A stretch of DNA of 64,000 nucleotides from NCBI GenBank assembly GCA_033064195.1, contig JARBJD010000024.1:310001-374000 (forward strand). Reading direction: 5' to 3'. Of this stretch, positions 11,395 to 20,600 are shown in pieces. The notes below the pieces were generated by a model that searched no databases, was not told where the DNA came from, and was given only the letters and a program-made list of their open reading frames with translations. Position 1 is the stretch's first letter; every line of letters begins with the position of its first letter. The position numbers and the translations under genes are program-made. The DNA comes from Blattamonas nauphoetae (lineage: Eukaryota; Preaxostyla; Oxymonadida).

Positions 11395-14235
11395 ATGAGT
11401 GCGTATGACAGGACAGTCTGTCCAGTCAAAGTTGCTGAGCGAGCAAGTGAATTGAAAAGTGCCGAAATACACCAACGCAAGGCAGGTGCAAGAAGCAATC
11501 AAGTTCTTGACCGAGAAAGAATGCAGGAAGAACAGAGAGTGCATTTCTCTTGCCGATCAGATCCTGTGCAGTGCTCAGAAGAAGATGCTCTCTTCATGCG
11601 AGCTTTGGATCTGCTCAGCTTTCTTCTATCTTTCCAAACCAACAGCCAGATGAAGATGGGCGACTGCCTCCGAACAACCAACCAGTGTGTGCCTTCTTTG
11701 CACGAGCGATGGGTTGTGTTTGCGCTGATGCGAGATATGGAACGAAAGACAAGTGCACAGGGCGGGCAGAATTCACAGGGTGTGTCATTCAAACTGATCT
11801 TTGCAAAAGCTACGAAAGCACACGACATGTCCCGCACCTACCTCCAACAAGCGTATCTGCTCCTCTCCAAAGAAAACATGGATTTGGACCGAATCATGCT
11901 CTTCTTGGACAAGGCAATCGGATTCGAGCGTGACTCGCGAGATGTTTACCAGCTGCTCCTTCGCCAGTACCCAAACAGTGCGCAGGTGATCAGAGGATAC
12001 GGGGCACTGCTGAGAGACATCTACAGAGACGACGACACAACCATGCTGATGTTCACAGAAGCAAACATCATCGAAGAGGACACGACACTGACCGAGACGA
12101 TGAGCAGAGTGAGTGGAGGAAGCAAGCTGTCGAGCATTGCTGGACGGTCGAGTGGGCAACAGAAAAAGAAGAAGAACAGGAACGACTCTGGCGCCACTCT
12201 CCAGTTGGACGAGGACAAGACAGCGCTCCTGCCTCTGTTCATCCACATTGTGATCATGTCGGGGATTGTGATTGTCGGGACCATGGTGGCGATGTTTTTG
12301 TGGTTGTGCTGATAACGTTCACAGCGTGCAGTGTCACCACCGACCATGTCAGCCACTTCACAATACACAGAAGCTCAGCTGGAATCCATGAACGTGACCT
12401 TCATGGCCAGCACCAGTCTCATCAACAAAGTGTTCGAGAGGAGAGCAACCACGCTCCTCGAGGGACTGGACGAAGTGTCCCAGGAAGCTTCGGCGACGCA
12501 TTAATTTTCGACGATGGAATTCGAAGACATCCCCATCATCATCCCGTCCTCCAATGAGATCAAGTTCGGATCCGCCTCTACGATGCGTGTGACAGACGCA
12601 AGTCGTGAACATGAACCTGATTGACCTGGTCAACAACATCGCCAACGTAGCTGCTCTCATCATTATCAACGAAGGATTCTGGAACACTGTGGAATGGCCT
12701 GGCCTCCCTGCCCAGCTCTACTTCGTGATTAAGAACGGACCAGTGCCAACTCCGAACAACAGTCGTTGGCCGTGCAGTACGTCGACATCGCGGTTGGAGG
12801 AGCCTCGGTTGTACACCATCTCATCGTCCTGATTGTGCAGTATGTGCAGACCATCAACAAACTCAAGCGAGAGCGAAGAGAAGTTTTATTCTAAATCGCA
12901 ACTGCCCGCGAGGATGACGTCCTCAAACTGAAGCTTCGGCTGGATGAAACAGAAGTAACCGATGAGGAGCTGGAGCTAAACACTGAACGAGGGCAGGTGA
13001 ACGACGATGAGACAATGAAAATGATGCTGATCTCACAAGGAATGAACCCACAGATGATTGCGATGATGCAGATTGCAGAAATGATGGGAAAGAAGAATCA
13101 GGACGATGAGGAGAACGAAGAAGACGAGAATGAGAAGAAGAACGAGCTGAAAGACGGCGAGAAGGTAGAGACAAAATCGCTGAAAGCGAAGAGAGAGGCT
13201 GAAGAGGAAGAGAAAGAAAATAAAAAGAAGAAGGGCAGAAACGATCTGACACCGCAACAGATTGATCTGCTCAACAAAATGTCAAACTTCGTCCCAAACT
13301 CTTTCTCCGTCCGCGTTGTGATTGGAATCATCCAAATTGTTGGCGGTGTGCTCACATTCTCAACTCATTTGCCTTTCCTCCTCATCTCCTCGTCTTTCTC
13401 CTCTCACAGTGTGTCGTGGCGGAGCAGAAGGACAGTGGATCGACAGCAGACACATCTCATCCGACATATGCCATATGAAGGCACTACTCGCGAGTGAGGT
13501 ATCCTCCCTTCCGCTTCTAACAACCCATTTCCTCCACCCATCTCTCCGTCTCTCTTTTCACTCGTTTTCAGGGTTCCTCCTCCCAAAACGTCATCCCGAC
13601 TGGCGACCAAATCTTCGACACATTGTCCATTGAACCAACGATGAAGAATGGCAGCTCGGTCAACGCACTGCTGTTCGAGGTTTGACTCCTCCATGCGATC
13701 TTCACTTCGTTCTGTCCGCTTTCTTACATCGATCTCATTTCTCTCTCATCACACGCTATTTTCATCACTCTCCCAGTCAACTGAATCCATGCCCTACGAT
13801 CCTGCCGATTGTGCAGTGGAAATTCGGATTTATGGACTAACAGGAAACTTCAGCGGACTGCAGGCACTCATCCTGAAGCACATTGAGGCAGCCCGCATGA
13901 TTGCTACAGCACCGAATCCCTACAACGGGATGCCGCTCAGCAACGAGAACGTCCAGGTATGCTCTCCACTCTCCTCCTTCTGATCCCCCTTTCTCTCGCG
14001 TTGTGTCCTCTCCTCTCAGATCATGGGTTCTCTCCTCGTGTACGATCTGCGTGGCGGGTTCAAAATGCTCCTCGAAGCTGTTATCAGCGAGATGACAAAG
14101 ACAATCAGCGAATTCCAAATTCTCCTCATCATCTCGTTCATCGTCGCATTTTTCCTCGCTTGTGTCGCCTTCTTCGCCTTTATTGTCCCATCAAATCCCT
14201 CTCGACGACAGTGGCGAACGGGACAGAAGCACTGA
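11395..14235 (+). pseudogene. TmcB-like (tiny macrocysts protein B) multi-pass membrane protein gene
   Basis: Blocks in TmcB order are present. A helical-repeat cytosolic region comes first (ARQVQEAIKFLTEKE at 11474-11518; SAQVIRGYGALLRDIY at about 11973-12020). A basic linker and a transmembrane helix (LLPLFIHIVIMSGIVIVG, about 12230-12285) follow, then a second membrane block (12605-12890), a Lys/Glu-rich linker (12990-13250), a helix RVVIGIIQIVGGVLTF, extracellular-type blocks at 13610-13680 and 13790-13960, and a last helix (LLIISFIVAFFLACVAFF, 14125-14178). Some frame changes fit short introns, for example after 13960. Others (12312-12345, 12890-12905) look like damage. Oxymonads have many such genes, possibly sensory (inference). 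The N-terminal membrane half is missing, so this is a partial captured copy. Confidence 0.65.
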
Positions 14236-14653
14236 AAGGTATCATCTCGCATCACCTGCGATTTAAAATCCAACACTATCGAACAGCTCAACATTTGGAG
14301 CAGGGAGGACGACTGAACGTGAAGCAAGGGTGGAGGAGAACGTCGATCTTGTGCGGAACATGGAGGTGCGAGGGATCATCGGGAAACACCTATATCTGAG
14401 CACCACGCATTGAATATTTCTTTTCGCCATTGTTTCTACATTTCAAACACTGTTTCAATTCAATTTACCAATTTTTTAAAGAATTCAATTCAGATCAAAA
14501 CCATTAAAATATTAGTGATGAACCCTCATGTAATTTGTGATGTGGTGAGATAAAAATGCAAATTTCAAGATCAGTGCAATTATTTCAACTTGATTTCTCA
14601 AAACTAGAATTTGTGCGGGTTTTTGTATTTTGTGCGGGTTTATCCGGGCACTA

Positions 14654-15381
14654 TGACTAGAGATATTCAAGAAGTCATAAAGATAAAAGACACATCATGC
14701 TGAGAATCTGGGTTGTGTGATCATCCCAGCAAACTTGGGATTTGGTGATGTACTGGGATTAGTTGAAACTGAAAACTTGTCGTGACGGAAGAGATCATTG
14801 ACGGAAAACAATTCAATGACACTATCGTCTAAAAACTCACTCAAGCAAAGATGAACCCTCTCCACCACTCACGGGTCCTTCTCAGTGATCATGCTGGTTG
14901 AAAAAGAAAAACGATAATACTTCCAAGAATCAAACATGTCAATATCGGTCAGAAATACCATCGAACAATCGTTCCCGACTTTAACCTCATCAAACACATT
15001 TCGTGAACCCTCGTTTCAATTCTTTTTGAAAATTATGCGATTTACATCTCATTGGACTTCCTTTGTCAAAAAATCATGTGAGGTGTGAACTCGATCCCAC
15101 AAGAAAGTAATGGAATCAGCGTTCTCTCATTCAGTGACAGCCTCCTCGAGTGTTACTACCATACAGTGAAAAAAATTAAAGTTCGAGGGATCGAACAGGA
15201 TGAAGTGAATCACGTGTCATGTCGCGAAGAGCATGTCCATCATTTATTTTGTTTTACAGTTTTCACGTCATTCCATATTTTTTGGTGTCCAATTTTTTGT
15301 CACAAGGTGTCTACCTCTCTCAATTATCATTGATAGAAAATTGAAACACATTGTCTCTCTATTCAGAAAACTACTACCGTT
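14654..15381. other. Right portion of the outer transposon, no recognisable gene
   Basis: AT-rich sequence with only short frames. A weak coding-like stretch around 14790-15080 (ILPRIKHVNIGQKYHR) is broken by stops. Nothing assignable. Confidence 0.5.
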
Positions 15382-15491
15382 TTACAGCCGGATCATGTCG
15401 TCGTGTCGGGCAGTATTTACCGCAGATCTGTGCCTATACCAACGGACAGATCTGTGCGTATACAAAATCAGATCTGTCTCTATACTTACCC
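15382..15491 (-). repeat. Right TIR of the 9.9-kb transposon
   Basis: Reverse complement of the left end. It includes two subterminal 16-bp repeats (15448-15463, 15424-15439) and the inner 31-bp block (15382-15412) that also occurs at 9685-9715. Confidence 0.85.
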
Positions 15492-16006
15492 CTTCAGCAG
15501 GCCTCAACGCCGGACCTTCGCCAGCTTCTCTCGTTTGTCTGCTCCGTCCTGAAACTGTTTGTGAGCTTCTACATAACAATTCTTCTGCCAAACAAGCACC
15601 ACTTCACGAATCGCTCTCACAGAAGAAAAGCCATCCGGAAAAGATTCTTCGAGGGCTGGTTGGATCGTGTTTGGGACTGATGGGATCACTCGATGAACTG
15701 AACATCGACCCGGCCTCTCTGTGCAGGAACTGATTTGCAGCCATGTGATTCTTCAACGAGCAGTTGAGGATTTGAAGCAAGAGAATGACCTGCTGATGAA
15801 GAGGATGGGAGAAATGCTAAAACGTCGCGATCGAGCCCCCGCTCCAACTCCCTCAGACTCTGACCAAACCCGCAGTTCACACTGGCTGGGTCAATCGTCC
15901 CGTTGACAATCGACACGGGCTGCTCACTCGTTGATAGATTGGAAGATTCACCTCGCATCGTGAGAAAACGAAAAACTGAAAGAATGAAAAGGTGAGTGAC
16001 TTTAGT

Positions 16007-17253
16007 TCATCCCAAATTATGTCCAGTTCCTTCGATTGTCACGTGTGATTTTGCCACCTCCCCCCAAAAAGTTATCTCGATTGGAACATCTTTGTTGTAT
16101 GCATTGATGACGAATCTGAGAGGGACCGGAATGTTGATGAAGTGGTGTGGCTGTTGTTTCCCATCGATGAAGAAGTGGACTGTCCTCTTCTCCAAATCAG
16201 CCTCGACAGACCACTCCTGCCCTTTCTCAAGTTTGGTATTCTGAGCCACTTTTTTCCCAGCCGACCAAAGACTCCCACCATCTTTGTACATCATCGCCGC
16301 TTTTGGAGAAGAGTCCACATCAACGGCGAAGAATTTTGGATACTCATCTGCGTCAATCACGCCAATCGCTGAAAGAAGGATGATGATGAATGGAAGAGCG
16401 ACAAACTGACATATCGCATTTCTGTTGTGATTGACATTCGATGAATGCCTCTTGAGACAGGTTTTGTGAAACAACCAACATGACTCTCAGAATTGATTCG
16501 GGTGACTGTCGATCCATTCACTCTAATGTGTTCTGGACTGAACTCGACGATGGGATTGTTTGCTTCAATGCATCTCGTGCATGTGTCAAGCTGATTTTTC
16601 ATTCCTTCCATCGTCCGCTGCATTTCAATCAATCTGGTCTCACTCTCCCCGCGAAGCCTCTCGTTTTCATGTTGGATCTGCTCCTTCTCACGCTGAAGAG
16701 ACTGGATCGTCGAAAGATGAGTCTTCCTTTCCTCTGTCCACTCTGCCTTCTCCCTTTCCAGTTGGGTCATCATTCCTTTTGCTTCTTCGACTGTTGTCTT
16801 GAGTCTGTCGTACTGAAGTTGGAGATTGGAGAATGATGTTTGTTGCTGGGCGATTATTTGATTTTTCGATTCCATCTGATCAAGCTGCTCTTTCACGACG
16901 AGCACGATTGGTCCTTCTTCAATCGACTCCAACGATGTCAAGCATAAGCTCGCCTGTCGTTTTATTTTGGGGTCGAGGGAGGGAGATTGGGTGAGATGGG
17001 ACAGAGAAGAGTGGAGGAGTCGCTTGTTTGGGACTGGAGTGTGAGAATCGAAGCATTTGTTGAGAAAGATCATGAGTTCTTGAAGGAGTTGTGGGAGGAG
17101 TTGATTGTTGTGTTCTTTGTGTGACGTCTGTTCCCTCTGCTGATGGAGTTGTGACTGACTGTGACTTCTGAGGAGATTGGGAAGGTGGTTCCATTGGAAA
17201 GAGTTGACTTTATTTCGCGGATCGTCAGACGAATCACTCAACCACTCCAACAT
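16007..17253 (-). CDS. SPRY-like domain protein with central coiled coil, left-arm copy
   Basis: Two exons (17253-16407 and 16368-16007) joined by a 38-nt GTTTGT...TTTCAG intron give 402 residues. The N-terminal ~150 residues are Ser/His/Gln-rich and helical (LLPQLLQELMIFLNKC). Residues ~150-250 form a coiled coil (TVEEAKGMMTQLEREKAEW). The rest is a SPRY/B30.2-like beta sandwich: GCFTKPVSRGIHRMSI, GVIDADEYPKFF, then EWSVEADLEKRTVHFFIDG and PIEITFWGE. SPRY domains bind protein partners (family knowledge); a cytosolic adaptor is a reasonable guess. I chose the ATG at 17253 because upstream of it the right-arm copy loses the reading frame, while downstream the frame is conserved. The gene is intact; its inverted twin is broken by two transposons. 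Confidence 0.7.
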
Positions 17254-17699
17254 GGAGTCGATTGTTGGATGTGTCTGAGAGAGAGGAAATGAGGAAATGT
17301 GCGGCGGCGAGAAGAATGAGGAAAAAACAAGGAATAGACCACTTCTGCCTTCTCGTCGAATTCGGTGAAATTCTAAAGTCATCCAACAATGAAAGAGATC
17401 GAAAAGATGAGAATCGGAATTCGGAAGAAGTAAAAGATCACACCTGCTGAGGTTCAACAAACATGTTTGATGATTTCGATCATGCCATAAGAAATAGTTA
17501 TCATCTTTGTCGACTTGTGTCTCTCCCCAGAACATCAAAGTCGACAGGGTATTTCACCTTTTCAAAAAAAAACACCAATGAAAAGAATAATAATGTCCTG
17601 GTTGGTGAGGACTGAAACGAGTTCGGTCAGAGTTGAACGACAGTTACAGAATGAAAAGGTTAACAATACGATGGGTCGAATAAAGACAATTGAGTTTAA

Positions 17700-20600
17700 T
17701 CAGTTCTCGTCTCTTCGAGACGATGTGCAGTTAACAAACAGCTGGTTCCGCGGTGTGGGCCACGCTCCACCAGACACACCCACAACTGCAAGTCCGACAT
17801 TCAACGGATCTGCTGTCTCAAAATGGAACACACAGCTGTGAGTCCGCAGTGAGGGTGTGCTGTGCTCATTCACCAATAGCGCCAGGGGAAGACGAAACTG
17901 CGGATCCAGTGACGATCCTGCTTCCATCTCCACTCCAACAATTTCAAGATGGCTTGAGAGCGGTGACTGTCTTTGGGTCTCGTCGAACAGGAACAAAGGG
18001 TTGGCCTGACCCGACGACAGGATCTTCGCCATCAGCGGAGAGTCCATGTTCGCAGCTGAGAGAGGAGAGGACAACTGGGAGATATTTTGGGAGGGAACGA
18101 ATCGAACAGCCAGCGCGTGTGACGTGAGAGACAGAAAAGAAGGAGAGGGAGGAACAGAACACGCTGGATCAAGAAGGAACGAACAATTCACAAAACACGA
18201 GTCAATCAGAGTGAGATGCGAGCGCGCCAAACTCAAACAGCAGACGCCGCCAGCCAAAGAAGACAGCACATCTGAATCAACTGGAACTGAAACAATCTTT
18301 GTGCAACACGACGAGAACGAGCAGTCGCGCATCGACAGCTTGCTCAGCGGCAAAGAAAGATCAGCGAACAAGACACTTCCAGTCTCGATCACGTTGTCGT
18401 GTGTTGCAACAATATGAAGCGAAATAGAATCAAATGAAGAATCTTCGATGGAGATGAAGGGAGGGAGGGAGAAGGGGAGGGCTTGAGAGAGCGTGCTCGA
18501 ATGGCCAGTCGAGAGCGAATTCATCAGCGTTGGGAGATCGGAAGTCGATCGGAAAGACATAAGTGGCTGGGAGAGCACCAGATTTTGAGCAACAAGATGA
18601 GAAACACGCAGATGGACACTCGAAGGCATTGAGGTGAGAGTGGAATGGAACGACAACAGCGAGCTCACAGGTTGAGCTGCGTTCGTCGATTTCACAACAC
18701 AATCAATCAGCGACACACTCACCGACTGAACAGCGATGATCGGCTGAGGGTGGGTCGAGACGAGGGGGAGGACGAATTCGAGGTGTTTCATCAGAACTGT
18801 CTGCGGAGGAACAACCTCACTCAGTCCAAACGACAATCGGCATCCGATGCTTCCGCTTCCATCAAATCGAACTCGCCCAAACTCCACAGCGTCGGTCTCG
18901 GTCCCTTTGTATGTCCCGATTGGCAGCAACGACAGATCCAGACCAGCCTGCTGCCCAACTGTCACGAATCCACACAACTCCACATCTCCTCCTCCTCCAA
19001 CCACAAGATCCCCAATCAAAACAAGACTGCGTTCCAACACACATCGCGTCACTTCCTCTTCACTGTCTGCGTTCAACAAATGATACATCGAATCACGAAG
19101 CGACTTGCAGGGATGCGATTCTCTCCCACAATCCGCTCCATCTGACGCGTCTCCACTCGCTCCCAAAGAATCAATGAACACATTCTTGAATCGAGTGTTG
19201 GGGAACAGAAACGGAAACAGGTCGGTCTCTTCCACGTAAGCCACACGATCCCATCCAAACAGAGCATTCGAGCGGTCAAAATCAGGCGGATGCAGATTGA
19301 ACAGGAAACGATCAATCGTCACACACTTCTCCAGCGACGAAGCATCAAGGAACAGATCTCGCCCAAACAATGCTGTGTTGTGCTCAAACGTCAGCGTGTC
19401 CAGAAGATAGTTGTGAGAGCTGTCGGCCGAGAACGACAGGCCAATTGCACCTCCTCGCCCTCCATCCCCAGCACTGCAGCTCACAAACGAACACAACTCA
19501 ATCACAACTGACGCTGATCCAGACACAGAGAACGACACTCCCCCACCCAAACAGTTCGCGTGAGACGATGAGCAGGACGTGAACGACGACGACGTCAAGT
19601 TCAGCGAAGATGTGTTGGACAGTGTGAAGGACACAGCTGAGCCTGCTGATGATAGGGTGTGGATCGAGTCTGCCACCAATTTCGAGATCTGGGTCGATCC
19701 GACACTCTGCTGACCCAACAGTGTCGCCAGAGAACGATGCGACAATTGCGTACTTGTCAGACTCGACACATTCATCGCATTCCGACTTCGCACGAACGAA
19801 GAGTGTCTCGTCGAGAGCGACGATGATGTCGACACATCTCCAGTCACTTTGCAATTCTTGATTGTCAGCAGACCAGTTTTGATCTCAGCGTACACGTCAA
19901 CTGATGAAGAAGACGGCAGAACGAACGAGAGACTTTCAAGAATCGTTTCACTCGCTCCATCCACAACCAGTCCGCCTTCGGTCCCAACTCGAATTGTCGA
20001 GTGAGTCGTGGAGTGTTCATCCTCTGAAGACACTCCCTTGTGAGCAATCGCCAGAGACGAGAACGAAATCTCCCACTTGCTCACGTGGCTCAATGTCCCT
20101 TCAACCAGCAGAATCGACTTTCCACTGTCCAATCGACTCAACGCATGTTCCATCGTTTCGCAAGCATCAGACTCTCCTCCACAATCCAGTCGGTCCGACC
20201 CATCCACTGACGACACATGAACCGTCGACAGACGAGGTGACGACGGCGTTGTGAATGTCACACCATCACAGTGAATACGATGAGGATCCGAGAAGTTGTC
20301 TTCGACGATCAGAGAGAGCGAGTATGTTGTGGAGTGCGTCAGATCGGATCGTCCCCCAATCTCAAGCGGACCGATCGTCGCTGATGTTCGTGTCGAACAC
20401 GAGAAAGCGATCGGCTCAGCCAGTCCAGCAACACTGAGAAGGAATGTTAGATTCGTCACAAATTCCTGTCCTCGTAACACAATCGTCATCGTCGTGCACA
20501 TCACATTTCCATATTCTGTCGAGGCAGACAGCACTTGTGGCAGCATCGGTGCGGTGAAGTTCAGCGACGGTGGGATCCCGATCGATTCATTGTTCGAAGA

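Larger units (their letters stand above)
10171..14651. mobile_element. Nested 4.5-kb TIR element with TA target site, carrying host-like genes
   Basis: The right end read inward is GTGCCCGGATAAACCCGC; the left end starts GTGCCC and has the same two subterminal AAACCCGC motifs. TA flanks both ends (10169-10170 and 14652-14653), the target site of Tc1/mariner-type elements (family knowledge). A 471-bp relative lies at 49475-49945. Between the ends are a dynein heavy chain fragment and a TmcB-like gene, both on the + strand; no transposase was recognised. The cargo nearly fills the element. Confidence 0.75.
5599..15491. mobile_element. 9.9-kb TIR DNA transposon with 9-bp target duplication (MULE/Pack-type)
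   Basis: The left end starts GGGTAAGTATAGAGACAG and its exact inverse closes the right end. The first ~34 bp are identical and imperfect similarity extends to ~80 bp. CTTCAGCAG is directly repeated at 5590-5598 and 15492-15500. The right arm of the inverted duplication (28704-28715) shows one uninterrupted copy of the target, so the empty site is known. A 9-bp duplication with GGG-starting TIRs fits Mutator-like elements (family knowledge). No transposase was recognised inside. The cargo is host-like: a coiled-coil gene remnant and, within a nested element, dynein heavy chain and TmcB-like sequence. Because of end symmetry the duplication can also be read as 7 or 5 bp. Confidence 0.85.
5110..15906 (+). 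pseudogene. Decayed gene of unknown family, split by a 9.9-kb transposon (left arm)
   Basis: Only 5110-5597 and 15493-15906 belong to this entry; the middle is the inserted element. Conserved blocks shared with the right-arm copy include RIVSHPDDLFPVRLF, LLAVDLLSKIL-type leucine-rich helices, LVGSCLGLMGSLD and a short coiled segment near the end (LQRAVEDLKQENDLL). The frame is broken in both arms at different places, and this copy also lacks the ~680 bp downstream block. No known domain recognised; the helix-rich composition suggests an ARM/HEAT-like protein. It starts soon after the TRIC-like gene on the same strand. Confidence 0.55.
3350..17632 (+). repeat. Left arm of a large inverted duplication
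   Basis: The + strand here matches the - strand of 23745-30985. From 3779 to 5597 the two arms are colinear with constant coordinate sum 34303, for example 3779/30524, 5154/29149 and 5591/28712. After the 9.9-kb insertion at 5599-15491 the sum becomes 44205. Without the insertion the arm is about 4.4 kb. It lacks about 680 bp present in the right arm at about 27640-28320. The outer edge lies inside the 3' end of the ARM-like gene that is complete only on the right, so the left arm is probably the derived copy. Confidence 0.9.

Noticed and set aside
5599-15491. Polinton/Maverick, because the element is long with TIRs and could be read as starting AG
   Set aside because: No polymerase, integrase, protease or capsid genes recognised; contents are host-like; a 9-bp target duplication fits better than 5-6 bp.
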